Assembly: GCF_001536285.1 (NCBI RefSeq)
Contig: NZ_FAOZ01000004.1
Location: 62,001 to 126,000, forward strand
Length of the DNA stretch: 64,000 nt
Origin: Parafrankia irregularis
Lineage (GTDB): Bacteria > Actinomycetota > Actinomycetes > Frankiales > Frankiaceae
Direction of reading: 5' to 3'
Made by a program: the position numbers and the translations under genes
The notes under the pieces: generated by a model
The model's input: only the letters and a program-made list of their open reading frames with translations
Database searches by the model: none
Told to the model about the DNA's origin: nothing
Part shown: positions 45,265 through 54,044 of the stretch, one piece after another
Layout: each line of letters begins with the position of its first letter
Numbering within the stretch: the first letter of the stretch is position 1

Positions 45265-47750
45265 CGCTCTCACTCAACGGCGCGATCCGACCGCCTTCCG
45301 CCGCCGCGCTACCTTTTCGTTCCGAGTGGTCCGGATCCAGTCGTCCCGGCTCCTCCGATTCCGGCCATCTGCCGGTCTCGTCGCGTGACCGGGAGGACCG
45401 CCGGATCGTGAAAGTACCCAAGCCCGGACACGTTCCGCCGCACCCAGGTCACACGGGGCGGGCCGGGGGCGGGCGCACCGGGCAGGTCGGGCGGACCGGC
45501 AACACGGGACACTCCCGGGCTTACCCGGCGGACGGGCTCCCCGGCTACCGCCTCGGACCGGAGCTCGCCTCCGGCCGGCTGGGGCCGGTCGTCGCCGGTA
45601 CCCGCCTCGCCGACGAGCTCGCCGTCGCCGTGCATCTCGTCGGCCAGCTCGATCCGGCCACCGCCGGCCGGGTTCTCGACCAGGCCGAGGATCTCCGTTC
45701 CGCCCCGCACCACGCCCGGCTCTGGCCGCTGCTGGCCGCGGGCCTTGCCGACGACGGCTCCTGTTTCCTGGTCGGCGGCCGGGCCGACGGGTCGCTCGCC
45801 GATCGGCTGCGCGCGGACGGCCCGCTGGCCGCTCACGACATCCTGCGTGTCGTCGCGGCGATCTGCCCGGCGCTGGACGCCCTGCACCAGGCCGACATCC
45901 TGCACGGGAACATCACGCCGGCGAACCTGCTTGCAGTGCCGGCCGGGGAGATCGTCCTCGCCCACCCACTGCTGCCCGCGCTTGCCCCGGACGGTCCGGG
46001 CCCGAACCCCGGCTACCGGCCACCGGATGTGATCGGGGGAGACGACTGGACCGTTGCCTCCGACGTGTACGCGCTGGCGGCGACCGTGTTCACCCTGCTG
46101 TGTGGCCGGATGCCCTACGCGGCGACTGGTGGGCTGGAGGCAGGGGATGACGACGTGGCCCTCCGGGCCCTGACCGGCCCCGTTCCGGACCTGGCCGGCT
46201 GCGGAGTCCCGACGGCAGTGGTGGACGTCGTCCGCCAGGCGATGTCACCGCAGGCCAGGCAGCGCCCGGCGTCGGCCGGTGAGTTCGGCAGTCTGCTGGC
46301 CCGCTCGTTCGAACAGCTCGAAACCCGGCCGCCGACCGCTCCACTCCCGGTGGCGCCGGCACCCGGAGCGTCCGCGCGCCCCACCAGGGACGGCGGGAAC
46401 AACGGGGACGGGGGAGGGAAAGAGCTCGGGAGCAGGTACCTGCTCGACACGCCTATTGGTCGAGGTGCCACCGGCCAGGTGTGGCGCGCGCGGCGGCGTG
46501 ACACCGGCTCCGCGGTCGCCGTGAAGGTGCTGCGCTCGGATCTCGCGGAGCAGCCGGAGACGGTGACACGGTTCGTCCGTGAACGGCACACGATGCCCAA
46601 AGTGCGCCACCCCAACGTCGTGCGCGTCCTCGACCTGGTCATCGAGGGCGAGACGCTCGCGATCGTCATGGAGCTGGTGGACGGCCCCGACCTCCGCGGG
46701 ATGATCACGGCCGGCCGGCTCCCGCGGGACGAGGCCCGCCGCCTGCTCGCCCAGGTGGCGGAAGGCCTGGCCGCCGTGCACGAGGCCGGCATCGTGCACC
46801 GGGACGTCAAGCCCGAGAACGTACTGATCGACCGGAGCGGCGTGGCCGCGGTCGCCCGGCTGACCGATTTCGGGCTGGCGCGGGTGGCCGGCGACTCGTC
46901 GCTCACCCGTTCGTCCCGCCTGATGGGAACGATGGCCTACCTGGCTCCGGAACTCGCGGCGGCGCGGCCGCCGACACCAGCGGTGGACGTCTACTCGTTC
47001 GGGGTCCTGGCCTACGAGCTGTTCGCCGGCCGGCGGCCGTTCGACGCCGACAACGAGGCCGCGCTGATGCTCGCGCATCTCCAGCAGCGGCCAGAACGAC
47101 CCGCGAACCTGCCCGGCCCGCTCTGGCGCACTGTCGAGCGATGCCTGCGCAAGGATCCGGAGGAACGACCGAGCGCCGCCGAGCTGGCACATCTGCTCAC
47201 CAGCATCGACAGCCGAGGCGACAACGCTGGTCCGGAGCGGTCGGCGCCGGCCGCGGAGAGGCGGACCGTCGAACCGCTGCTGACGGCGGATGCCACGGTC
47301 GCCGTCCCACCGCGCCCACCGGCCGAGGATGTCCCGTCGTCGCGGCGGAGGTGGTGGAGGCTCGCGGTGGCCGTGCTGGTCACGCTGCTCGCCGGCGCCG
47401 GTGCCGGGGTGGGCCTCGCGATGCGCGAACGCCCACCGGCCGCCCCACCACCCACCGCGGCCGCCGAATGGTCCCTGGTGCCCGTCGCCATCATGGTCGA
47501 GGCGGCCGGCCCGGATGTCGCCAGGGTCTCGCTTTCGGCCGGAACGGATCTTCCCGGCGCGGTCGAGTACCGCGTGTACCTGAACCAGGAATCCGACATC
47601 GCGCTGCCCGCCGGCCAGCGCTCCCGCCTGTTCCCAGGGCTGGCCGAAGGCCAGCACTGTTTTCGCGCGGCGGCCGTGGTCCGGACCGCGCAGGTTTCTC
47701 CCAGCCCGACCGTTCCGGCACCGGAGTGCCTGGACATAACCGCCCGATGA
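45261..47750 (+). CDS. tandem pseudokinase and Ser/Thr kinase membrane protein
   Basis: The ~829-residue protein starts at a GTG in the EccC stop (GTGA). The first kinase-like domain (residues ~95-350) has HGNITPANLL, lacking the catalytic Asp, and no DFG, so it is a pseudokinase. The second (~390-650) is complete: GRGATGQVWRARR, AVKVL, HRDVKPENVL near 512, TDFGLARVAG and MGTMAYLAPE. A membrane helix (LAVAVLVTLLAGAGAGVGLA) near 700 precedes an extracellular fibronectin-like domain. It probably phosphorylates cluster components recognised by the FHA domains of the EccC-like and FHA-HTH proteins. Confidence 0.9.
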   Translation: MTLSLNGAIRPPSAAALPFRSEWSGSSRPGSSDSGHLPVSSRDREDRRIVKVPKPGHVPPHPGHTGRAGGGRTGQVGRTGNTGHSRAYPADGLPGYRLGPELASGRLGPVVAGTRLADELAVAVHLVGQLDPATAGRVLDQAEDLRSAPHHARLWPLLAAGLADDGSCFLVGGRADGSLADRLRADGPLAAHDILRVVAAICPALDALHQADILHGNITPANLLAVPAGEIVLAHPLLPALAPDGPGPNPGYRPPDVIGGDDWTVASDVYALAATVFTLLCGRMPYAATGGLEAGDDDVALRALTGPVPDLAGCGVPTAVVDVVRQAMSPQARQRPASAGEFGSLLARSFEQLETRPPTAPLPVAPAPGASARPTRDGGNNGDGGGKELGSRYLLDTPIGRGATGQVWRARRRDTGSAVAVKVLRSDLAEQPETVTRFVRERHTMPKVRHPNVVRVLDLVIEGETLAIVMELVDGPDLRGMITAGRLPRDEARRLLAQVAEGLAAVHEAGIVHRDVKPENVLIDRSGVAAVARLTDFGLARVAGDSSLTRSSRLMGTMAYLAPELAAARPPTPAVDVYSFGVLAYELFAGRRPFDADNEAALMLAHLQQRPERPANLPGPLWRTVERCLRKDPEERPSAAELAHLLTSIDSRGDNAGPERSAPAAERRTVEPLLTADATVAVPPRPPAEDVPSSRRRWWRLAVAVLVTLLAGAGAGVGLAMRERPPAAPPPTAAAEWSLVPVAIMVEAAGPDVARVSLSAGTDLPGAVEYRVYLNQESDIALPAGQRSRLFPGLAEGQHCFRAAAVVRTAQVSPSPTVPAPECLDITAR

Positions 47751-47784
47751 CCAACCCGAACACGCCCGATCTCGCGAGGAAAGA

Positions 47785-48861
47785 ATGACCTACCTTCCCC
47801 GGTCGGAAGACGCCCGCCAGCCGTTCGGCTCACACGGCGGCCCCGACCGTCATGGTGACCCGAGCTACTCCGGTGACCTGGGCTACTCCGGTGACCCGAA
47901 CTACTCCGACGACGGAACCGCCTTCCGCCAGGTTCACGACGCCGTGGTGGCGAACGTCGAGAGAGTCGTCCACGGCAAGACGGATGTGGTTCGGCTGGCG
48001 GTCGCGTGCCTCTTCGCCGGCGGCCATCTGCTGGTGGAAGACGTCCCGGGAGTCGGTAAGACCTCGCTGGCGAAGGCGCTCGCCACCTCCGTCGGCGGCA
48101 CCTGGCAGCGTCTCCAGTTCACGCCGGACCTGCTCCCGTCCGACATCACCGGAATCTCGATGTGGCGGGCCGAGACAGGTCGGTTTGAATTCCGGCGAGG
48201 CGCGGTCTTCGCGAACGTCGTAGTCGGGGACGAGATCAACAGGGCCTCACCGAAAACTCAGTCCGCGTTGCTGGAGGTGATGGAGGAACAGCAGGTCACC
48301 GTGGACGGCGAAACGCATCCGGTGCCTCGACCGTTCATGGTGCTGGCCACTCAGAACCCGATCGACCTGGAGGGAACCTACCGCCTGCCGGAGGCCCAGC
48401 TGGATCGCTTCCTCATGCGCATTTCGGTGGGCTACCCGGACCTTGACACCGAGATGGCGATTCTCTCTGGCGGCCCGGCAGCCGAGGCGCCGCACCTCGG
48501 CGCGGTGACCTCCCCTGGGGTGGTCAACCAGATGATCGGTATGGTCCGGGCCGCGCACACTGCGCCGTCGATCGTCCGCTATGTCGCCAGCCTGGCGGCG
48601 CGAACCCGGACCCGGCCCGAGCTACGCCTCGGTCTCAGCCCACGCGGCAGTCTCGGCTGGCTGCGGGCGGCGCAGGCCCTGGCTTATGGGCAGGGGCGGC
48701 CCTATGTCGTCCCTGACGACGTCAAGGCGGTTGCCCGGCCGGTTCTCACGCACCGGCTGGTGCTCACCACCGACGCCGACGTGCGCGGCACGCGGGTGGC
48801 CGACGTCGTGGACGATGTGCTCGCCAGTGTCCCGGTGCCGACCACCACCGACGCGGTCTGA
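47785..48861 (+). CDS. MoxR-family AAA ATPase
   Basis: The 358-residue protein has Walker A EDVPGVGKTSLAKAL (near residue 90), QFTPDLLPSDITG, Walker B VVVGDEINRASPKTQSALLE and the sensor region PFMVLATQNPIDLEGTYRLP. MoxR ATPases act as chaperones for assembly of proteins with DUF58/VWA partners, and such a partner follows directly. The N-terminal 45 residues contain a short repeat (GDLGYSGDPNYS) and are probably disordered. Confidence 0.93.
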   Translation: MTYLPRSEDARQPFGSHGGPDRHGDPSYSGDLGYSGDPNYSDDGTAFRQVHDAVVANVERVVHGKTDVVRLAVACLFAGGHLLVEDVPGVGKTSLAKALATSVGGTWQRLQFTPDLLPSDITGISMWRAETGRFEFRRGAVFANVVVGDEINRASPKTQSALLEVMEEQQVTVDGETHPVPRPFMVLATQNPIDLEGTYRLPEAQLDRFLMRISVGYPDLDTEMAILSGGPAAEAPHLGAVTSPGVVNQMIGMVRAAHTAPSIVRYVASLAARTRTRPELRLGLSPRGSLGWLRAAQALAYGQGRPYVVPDDVKAVARPVLTHRLVLTTDADVRGTRVADVVDDVLASVPVPTTTDAV

Positions 48862-48865
48862 TTCG

Positions 48866-50056
48866 ATGGCGCTCGCGACAGCGGCACGCGAGCCGGTGGT
48901 CACCCGGGTCGGCTGGGGAGTCATGGCCACGACGGCCGGTACCGGCGCTCTCGGGATGGCCGCCGGCTTCCCACTCCTGGTCACCCTGGCGGGGACCTGG
49001 GCGGCCGCGGTACTTCTGGCTGGGGCATCCGTGCTGGTCCGGCCCCGACTCACGGTGGACCGCACGGTGCGATCAGGTCATCTCACCGTCGGCGACGTCA
49101 CCCTGGGCAGTATCACCGCCAGTAACAGTTCCCGGTGGCCCAGCCCGCGGCTGGTAGCGGTCGACCGAATCCAGGGCGAACCGGTCGAGGTGGCCATCGC
49201 CGGTCTGGCCCGCGGCGGGCGGCGGACCGTCCGCTACCCCGTCACCGGGGTCCGGCGCGGTGTCCTCCGTCTCGGTCCGGTCACGGTCGAGCGGCGCGAC
49301 CTGCTCGGAATATTTCGCCGCTCACGGGTGGTCGCAGGCGAGCTGACGGTCTGGGTACGCCCGCGGGTCCACCCGCTGCGCCACGCCCCTGCCGGGGTCG
49401 TCCTCGACATGGAGGGCCAGGTCCGTCCATCAGCGAACGCGGGCAGTGCGGCTTTCGTCTCGCTGCGGGAGTACGCGCAGGGGGACGACCCCCGGCGCAT
49501 CCACTGGAAGCAGAGCGCCCGGACGGGCCGGCTGATGGTGCGGGAACACGTGGACAGCGACGAGCCGACCGTCACTGTGGTGCTGGACACCCGTGCCGGG
49601 GTCTATGACCCCGAGCGGTTCGAGGAGGCGGTCGAGGTCGCCGCCTCGTTCGCGCTCGGCCGGCTGGCCGGATCGGCGCGGGACCGCCCGGAGCGCGCGA
49701 CGCTGCGGATCCTCGGCGAGGACCCGGCGCAGACAGCGGGCAGCGATCCGTTGGACCGGCTCGCCGCGGCCCTGCCGACCACGGATGACTCGTTCACCCC
49801 GGTGCTGCACACATTCGAGCGGATCGACCCCGGTGGCTGCGTCGTGGTCGTGACCGGCCACGACGACGGTACGGCGGCGGCGCTACTGTCCCGGTCAGGG
49901 CGGCACCGGCTGGTCGTGGTCGCCGAGCTGCGGGCCGACCAGGACCGGTCCGCGACCGCTCCGCCGGTGGCGGTTCCACGGCCGGGCACGGTGGTGCTCC
50001 GCGCCGCGACCGCCGTCGCCGTCATCGCGGCCTGGCGCCGGCTGGGTACACCGTGA
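48866..50056 (+). CDS. DUF58 membrane protein
   Basis: The 396-residue protein has two N-terminal membrane helices (MAAGFPLLVTLAGTWAAAVL) and the DUF58 signature FVSLREYAQGDDPRRIHWKQ, then SARTGRLMVREH. A VWA-like fold (PTVTVVLDTRAG) follows. DUF58 proteins pair with MoxR ATPases and transglutaminase-fold proteins, exactly the order here. The gene lies four bases after the MoxR stop and overlaps the next start by four bases. Confidence 0.92.
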   Translation: MALATAAREPVVTRVGWGVMATTAGTGALGMAAGFPLLVTLAGTWAAAVLLAGASVLVRPRLTVDRTVRSGHLTVGDVTLGSITASNSSRWPSPRLVAVDRIQGEPVEVAIAGLARGGRRTVRYPVTGVRRGVLRLGPVTVERRDLLGIFRRSRVVAGELTVWVRPRVHPLRHAPAGVVLDMEGQVRPSANAGSAAFVSLREYAQGDDPRRIHWKQSARTGRLMVREHVDSDEPTVTVVLDTRAGVYDPERFEEAVEVAASFALGRLAGSARDRPERATLRILGEDPAQTAGSDPLDRLAAALPTTDDSFTPVLHTFERIDPGGCVVVVTGHDDGTAAALLSRSGRHRLVVVAELRADQDRSATAPPVAVPRPGTVVLRAATAVAVIAAWRRLGTP

Positions 50057-52488
50057 CCACCGCCCACGCCACCGCCGAGACCGCTCCGGCCGCGGCCGGC
50101 CCGCGGGCAACGGCCGCCGCGGGCCGTGCCCAGCGGGGCACCGTGCTCGCCCTGCTGCCGGTGGGGACGCAGTCCGCGCTGGCCGGACTGGCCTTCACCC
50201 CGGTCTTCGGCGGCTACCACCGGGCCGGGCCGGTCGGCCGGTTCGAACTCCTCGTGATCGGCGCGGCCGTGATTCCGGTTGTGCTCAGCGGTGCCGTCGC
50301 CGTGCGGAACCGGCTCGGAAACGGCCAGCGGACCGCGGTGGCGGCCGCGGGGCTGATCGCCTACGCCCTGCTCGCCGCCGCTCCTGGCCGGGCCGTTCTC
50401 GACGGGCCCCGCCGGCTGCTGACGACCACGCTGCCGGTCCGGGCCTCCGGGCCGGAACTCGCCGCCGTGCTGTTGATCGTGGGCGCGGCGGCGCTGGCCG
50501 GGACCGAGCTGGTCCTGGGCGGACGGACGGCACTGCTGCCCGCGCTGCCCCCGCTCGCCTGCGCCGCCACAGCCCTGGCGCTCGGCGCCTCGGCAGGGCC
50601 GCCGGCCTGGTGGCTGGGCCCGGCGTTCGCGCTCGCCGCGCTGGCCGAACTCGCGTTGTCCCGGCATGTTCCGGGAACAGGCGTAGCCGGCGCACCGCGA
50701 CAGCCGGCGGCCCCCGGCAGTGGGACGAAACGGGCAGGGGCACGGCGGGCCGGCGCGAACCGGCCCGGGCGCCGGGCCTCGGCCGGGCCGCGGCTCGCCG
50801 GGACGGACCACGGCGAACAGCCGCGGCCCGCGCGGATCCGCCGGGCCTTCGTCACCGTGGCCGCCGCCGCGGCGGCCGCCGCCCTCGGCCTGCTGTTCAC
50901 CCCGGTCGTGCCGTTCCTGCCCGAGGCCGCCGGCCCGAACAGCCCGGTGGTCGGCACGGGCGGGCCGGCCGTTCGGCCGCGGTTCGATGCCCAGTCGTTC
51001 TTCACACAGACCGTGTCGCCGCGGGCCACTGTCAGCCCACTCGTCGAGTTCCCGGCACTGGCCGCCGGCAGGGAGGCCGGGCCCACCCTCATCGTCCGGT
51101 CAGAGCAGCCCGTCGAGCTGCTGCGTGCCGTCACCCTGCCGGACTTCGACGGCGTCCACTGGACGACCTCGGCCGCCTACCGGCGCGCCGACCAGCGACT
51201 GCCCCCGCCCCCGGACCGCGTGTCATACCGGGAGCAGGAGATCTCGGTGCACGTCGAGAACGCCGACGCGCTCGCGTGGCTGCCCACCGTGGGCCGTCCG
51301 CTCGCGCTTTCCGTCGGTGGCCTCGGGGTCGACGAGTCCACCGGTGACGTCGTGGTGCCGTCCGACCGGCCCGCGCCGGAAAGCTACACCGCCCTCGGTG
51401 CTGTCCAGGCTGTGGACCAGACCCGGCTGATCGTCGACGCACCGACTCCCGCGCCGCGGCGCCCCACCTACACCCTCCCGGCCGCGGTTCGGGCGGCGGC
51501 CACCCAGGCCGCCGCGACGGCGCGCACTCCATTGGGCCGGGTCGAGGCGATCCGCGACCTGTTCCTGCGCGGCGGTGGGTTCCGCTACGACACCAGTGCC
51601 CAGCCACCGGGTGGCCATGGCGTCTACCAGATCGGCCAGCTGATCGCCCGCCACCGCGGCACAGCCGAGCAGTTCGCCAGTGCCTTCGCCGTGATGGTGC
51701 GCGAGCTGGGCTACCAGGCGCGGATCGTGCTGGGCTACCGGGTACCGGCCGGTGACCGACGGACCGGCGACTACCGCGTCACCGGCCGGGACGTTCATGC
51801 CTGGGCCGAGGTGCTGTTCGACGAGGCCGGATGGGTCGCGTTCGATCCGTCGCCGCGCGACCAGCAGTCCACCGACGAGATCGACGCCGTGGAACGGCCC
51901 GCGGGTCAGGTGCCGCCCGCCGCGGACCCGGCCGGCGATCAGCAGGCCGCTGTCGTCGCCAACGGTTCCGGCGGAGCCGGTGCCACCGGCGCCAGCCGGC
52001 CGGAGATCTCCGAAGACGGCTCGCCCGGCCCGGCCGCGGCCCGCGGCGGTGGCGTCTCCCCGGTTGTCGTTTCCGCTGCCGCCCTCGCCGCCGTCGGAGC
52101 GCTCGCGATCGGCGTCGTCCCGGTCGTCAAGGGGGTGCGTGGACGACGCCGGCGCAGCCGTCCTGGTACTACCGCCCAGATCGTCGGTGCCTACTGGGAA
52201 ATGGTCGACCAGCTGCGGGACGCCGGTCTGCCGGTGCGACCGACTCACACCGGCGGCGAACTCGCCGCTGTGGTGGAACGGCACCGCTCCCCGCGGGTGG
52301 CCGCGCCGGTTGCCGAACTGGTCGCCGTACACGAGTACGCCGTGTTCGCACCCACACCGGGCGCCGTGCCGTCGTCAGATCGAGCCTGGGCGCTGGTCGC
52401 CGCGCTCAGGCGCGAGCTGCAGACGGGCCTGCCCTGGCGCCGGCGGCTGGCGGCGCGGCTGTCACCCGCCTCCCTGCGCCCCCGGTGA
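50053..52488 (+). CDS. TgpA-like transglutaminase-fold membrane protein lacking the Cys
   Basis: The 811-residue protein has about five N-terminal membrane helices, a large external domain, a C-terminal helix (VVVSAAALAAVGALAIGVVP) and a cytoplasmic DUF4129-like tail. The transglutaminase core is at residues ~480-600. The usual nucleophile motif (G-x-C-E-x-F) reads RGTAEQFASAFAVM, with Ala for Cys, while the His (DVHAWAEVLFDE) and Asp (FDPSP) positions remain. Many actinobacterial relatives share this change, so it is likely a non-catalytic peptide-binding fold. The GTG start overlaps the DUF58 stop. It closes the cluster. Confidence 0.88.
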   Translation: MTTAHATAETAPAAAGPRATAAAGRAQRGTVLALLPVGTQSALAGLAFTPVFGGYHRAGPVGRFELLVIGAAVIPVVLSGAVAVRNRLGNGQRTAVAAAGLIAYALLAAAPGRAVLDGPRRLLTTTLPVRASGPELAAVLLIVGAAALAGTELVLGGRTALLPALPPLACAATALALGASAGPPAWWLGPAFALAALAELALSRHVPGTGVAGAPRQPAAPGSGTKRAGARRAGANRPGRRASAGPRLAGTDHGEQPRPARIRRAFVTVAAAAAAAALGLLFTPVVPFLPEAAGPNSPVVGTGGPAVRPRFDAQSFFTQTVSPRATVSPLVEFPALAAGREAGPTLIVRSEQPVELLRAVTLPDFDGVHWTTSAAYRRADQRLPPPPDRVSYREQEISVHVENADALAWLPTVGRPLALSVGGLGVDESTGDVVVPSDRPAPESYTALGAVQAVDQTRLIVDAPTPAPRRPTYTLPAAVRAAATQAAATARTPLGRVEAIRDLFLRGGGFRYDTSAQPPGGHGVYQIGQLIARHRGTAEQFASAFAVMVRELGYQARIVLGYRVPAGDRRTGDYRVTGRDVHAWAEVLFDEAGWVAFDPSPRDQQSTDEIDAVERPAGQVPPAADPAGDQQAAVVANGSGGAGATGASRPEISEDGSPGPAAARGGGVSPVVVSAAALAAVGALAIGVVPVVKGVRGRRRRSRPGTTAQIVGAYWEMVDQLRDAGLPVRPTHTGGELAAVVERHRSPRVAAPVAELVAVHEYAVFAPTPGAVPSSDRAWALVAALRRELQTGLPWRRRLAARLSPASLRPR

Positions 52489-52709
52489 TCGGCCGCCTGG
52501 GTGATGACGAGTGCGCGACGAGGACGCCAGCGTCCGCGGGTCCATCGATCCGGTGAGAACGGTGCTCATATGGGCGACGAATCCGGGAGCGAGGCCAAGG
52601 CTGCGACCAACTCGCGCGGCCAGCGACCTCATCGGCAGAGCGCACCATCAAGCATCATCTGTTGTGCCCGTGCGGTCGTCGCAGGAATGGATCCCCGGAG
52701 TCGGGCGAC

Positions 52710-52733
52710 GGGGCTGCGGTCGACCGCAGCCCC
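52710..52733. terminator. strong hairpin after the type VII-like cluster
   Basis: GGGGCTGCGGTC and GACCGCAGCCCC form a perfect 12-bp palindrome 220 bp downstream of the cluster. Its flanks resemble those of the hairpin at 33831-33862, suggesting a recombined copy of that gene end. Confidence 0.7.
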
Positions 52734-52772
52734 GGCCCTCGGGTCAGCCGCGCGCGGCGGCCGGGATCGTGG

Positions 52773-52891
52773 GCGGCGCTAGACGACGGCGTCGCCGCGC
52801 ATTTCCGCTGGTAGACGGCCTGTTTGTGCGATCGGGGATGGAGATCGTGGGGCCGGGGGTGGCGGTTCGGCTTGCGCTCGGTTCTGTCCAC
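52773..52891. repeat. 125-bp element, degenerate copy R4
   Basis: The copy matches R1 from GACGGCGTCGCCG onward and ends GTCCAC, but a small deletion removes part of the GGGGATGGTGGGGTGG stretch, and the left GTGGAC is lost. The terminator-like block and ~80 bp of downstream sequence shared with R3 follow. Confidence 0.75.
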
Positions 52892-52910
52892 CATCAGCAC
52901 CAGGCAGAGT

Positions 52911-52939
52911 AAAACCCGCCAAGGATCTTGGCGGGCTTT
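52911..52939. terminator. terminator-like hairpin attached to R4
   Basis: AAAACCCGCCAAG-GAT-CTTGGCGGGCTTT matches the hairpins after R1 and R3 except for one arm mismatch (A opposite C). GGTCTCAATCCTGGTCTC follows, as in the other copies. Confidence 0.7.
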
Positions 52940-53030
52940 GTGGTCTCAATCCTGGTCTCGTTTGGGCTTGTGACCCCCGCCGGTGCACCAGCTCCCCGGT
53001 TGGCCGCCATCGTGCCGACGGGACGCTCTC

Positions 53031-53159
53031 GCTGAGCTGCCCGATGGCGGCCGGGCTGCCCGCGACTCCAGGGACCGTAACGGCTCGACCGTCGTGTTCA
53101 CAGCCAACGAGTAGGCCGGGTTCGTCTCGGGCGTGCGCGACGACGAGTTCGGCGTCTGA
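53031..53159 (+). pseudogene. DUF397 gene remnant with internal stop
   Basis: The frame reads ELPDGGRAARDSRDRNGSTV, then VFTANE, a TAG where the family has Trp, and AGFVSGVRDDEFGV before a final stop. The N-terminal WRKSSYSG region is missing. It is therefore a decayed DUF397 gene, fused to the R4-associated sequence at its left end. Confidence 0.8.
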
Positions 53160-53347
53160 CACCGGGCCCTGCCATCACAGGACCGATAGCGGGAGCCGCA
53201 GCTGAGCCGGTGGCTCTTCAACCCGCCGTTGGTTATGGCCGGACAATGAGCACGATCGGCTGATCGCAGCTGATCCGAGGCGCGCAAGGCCTCGACAGAT
53301 ATTTGAGGCGGGCACAGTAGAAATAGCCCTAGAAAATTATACTAAAG

Positions 53348-53421
53348 TAGCGGGGACAGGATTTGAACCTGTGACCTCTGGGTTATGAGCCCAGCGAGCT
53401 ACCGAGCTGCTCCACCCCGCG
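53348..53421 (-). tRNA. initiator tRNA-Met (CAU)
   Basis: The 74-nt sequence reads from CGCGGGG at 53421 to the discriminator A at 53348. The anticodon stem-loop is CTGGGCTCATAACCCAG, with three G-C pairs below the loop and anticodon CAT. The T arm is ACAGGTTCAAATCCTGT. Position 1-72 is C-U rather than a Watson-Crick pair. The unpaired end and the GGG/CCC pairs mark an initiator tRNA. The CCA is not encoded. Confidence 0.95.
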
Positions 53422-54044
53422 TCGGCGCCTTTTACTATACGGGAACGCCGAGGCCAGATGTCAAACGAGCGGGTCGACCGTCCTCTTGACCGCCACGTGT
53501 TGGTCCGACGTCGTGCGCTTGCCCGCCCTGGCCTAGGCGCATCGCAGCCTCGACGCCCCCGACGTGCAGCCGGCGTGCTGCATCGGGTGAGTCGGGCGGC
53601 GGCATGGTCAGTTCGCGATGGACGGCTGTGTGATCAATATGCACCGGCTCGTGGTCGGGCTCGAGGGCGTGGCCGGTGGGTGCCGCCGACCCGTCCAGGT
53701 TCGAGTACGGGGTGCTGTGGGGGTGCGCCAGCGGACGCATCTACGGTGCGTGACCGGCCGGTGCGGGACTATGGGGAGTTCGTCCGGGGGTTCCTGGCGA
53801 TCCGAAGCCCGCGGATCCGTGAGCACGTCGAGGATGCGGTCGCCGACGGGTTGTTGCCGCGCCCTGGCCCCCCGTCCCTACGGGTCATCTGACAGTCGCA
53901 GTCGATGCGTCGGTGGTGGACGTACGACGACGCGGTCGTGCCTTTCCGCTGGTAGGCGACCTGTTTACGCGGCTGGGGATGGTGATCGCGGGGCCGGGGA
54001 TGGCGGGCTGGCGATTCGGGTTGTGCCCGGTTCTGTCCACTCTC
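53422..54044. other. gene debris without an intact gene
   Basis: A forward frame near 53745-53892 (VRDYGEFVRGFLAIRSPRIR) has a protein-like composition but no start, context or known family. Short reverse frames are also unconvincing. The segment ends in repeat copy R5. Confidence 0.45.
53916..54040. repeat. 125-bp GTGGAC/GTCCAC element, copy R5
   Basis: Exactly 125 bp. Hairpin 1 is ACGAC-GCG-GTCGT, where R1 has ACGGC-GTC-GCCGT: both sides of one base pair have changed together. Upstream similarity to R1 begins at GGTCATCTGACAGTCGCAG. The element abuts a truncated aldehyde dehydrogenase gene. Confidence 0.85.

Noticed and set aside
53458-53892. Forward frame of 144 codons after the tRNA
   Set aside because: Only its last ~45 codons look protein-like; no family, start or neighbour supports it as a gene, so it is reported only as debris.
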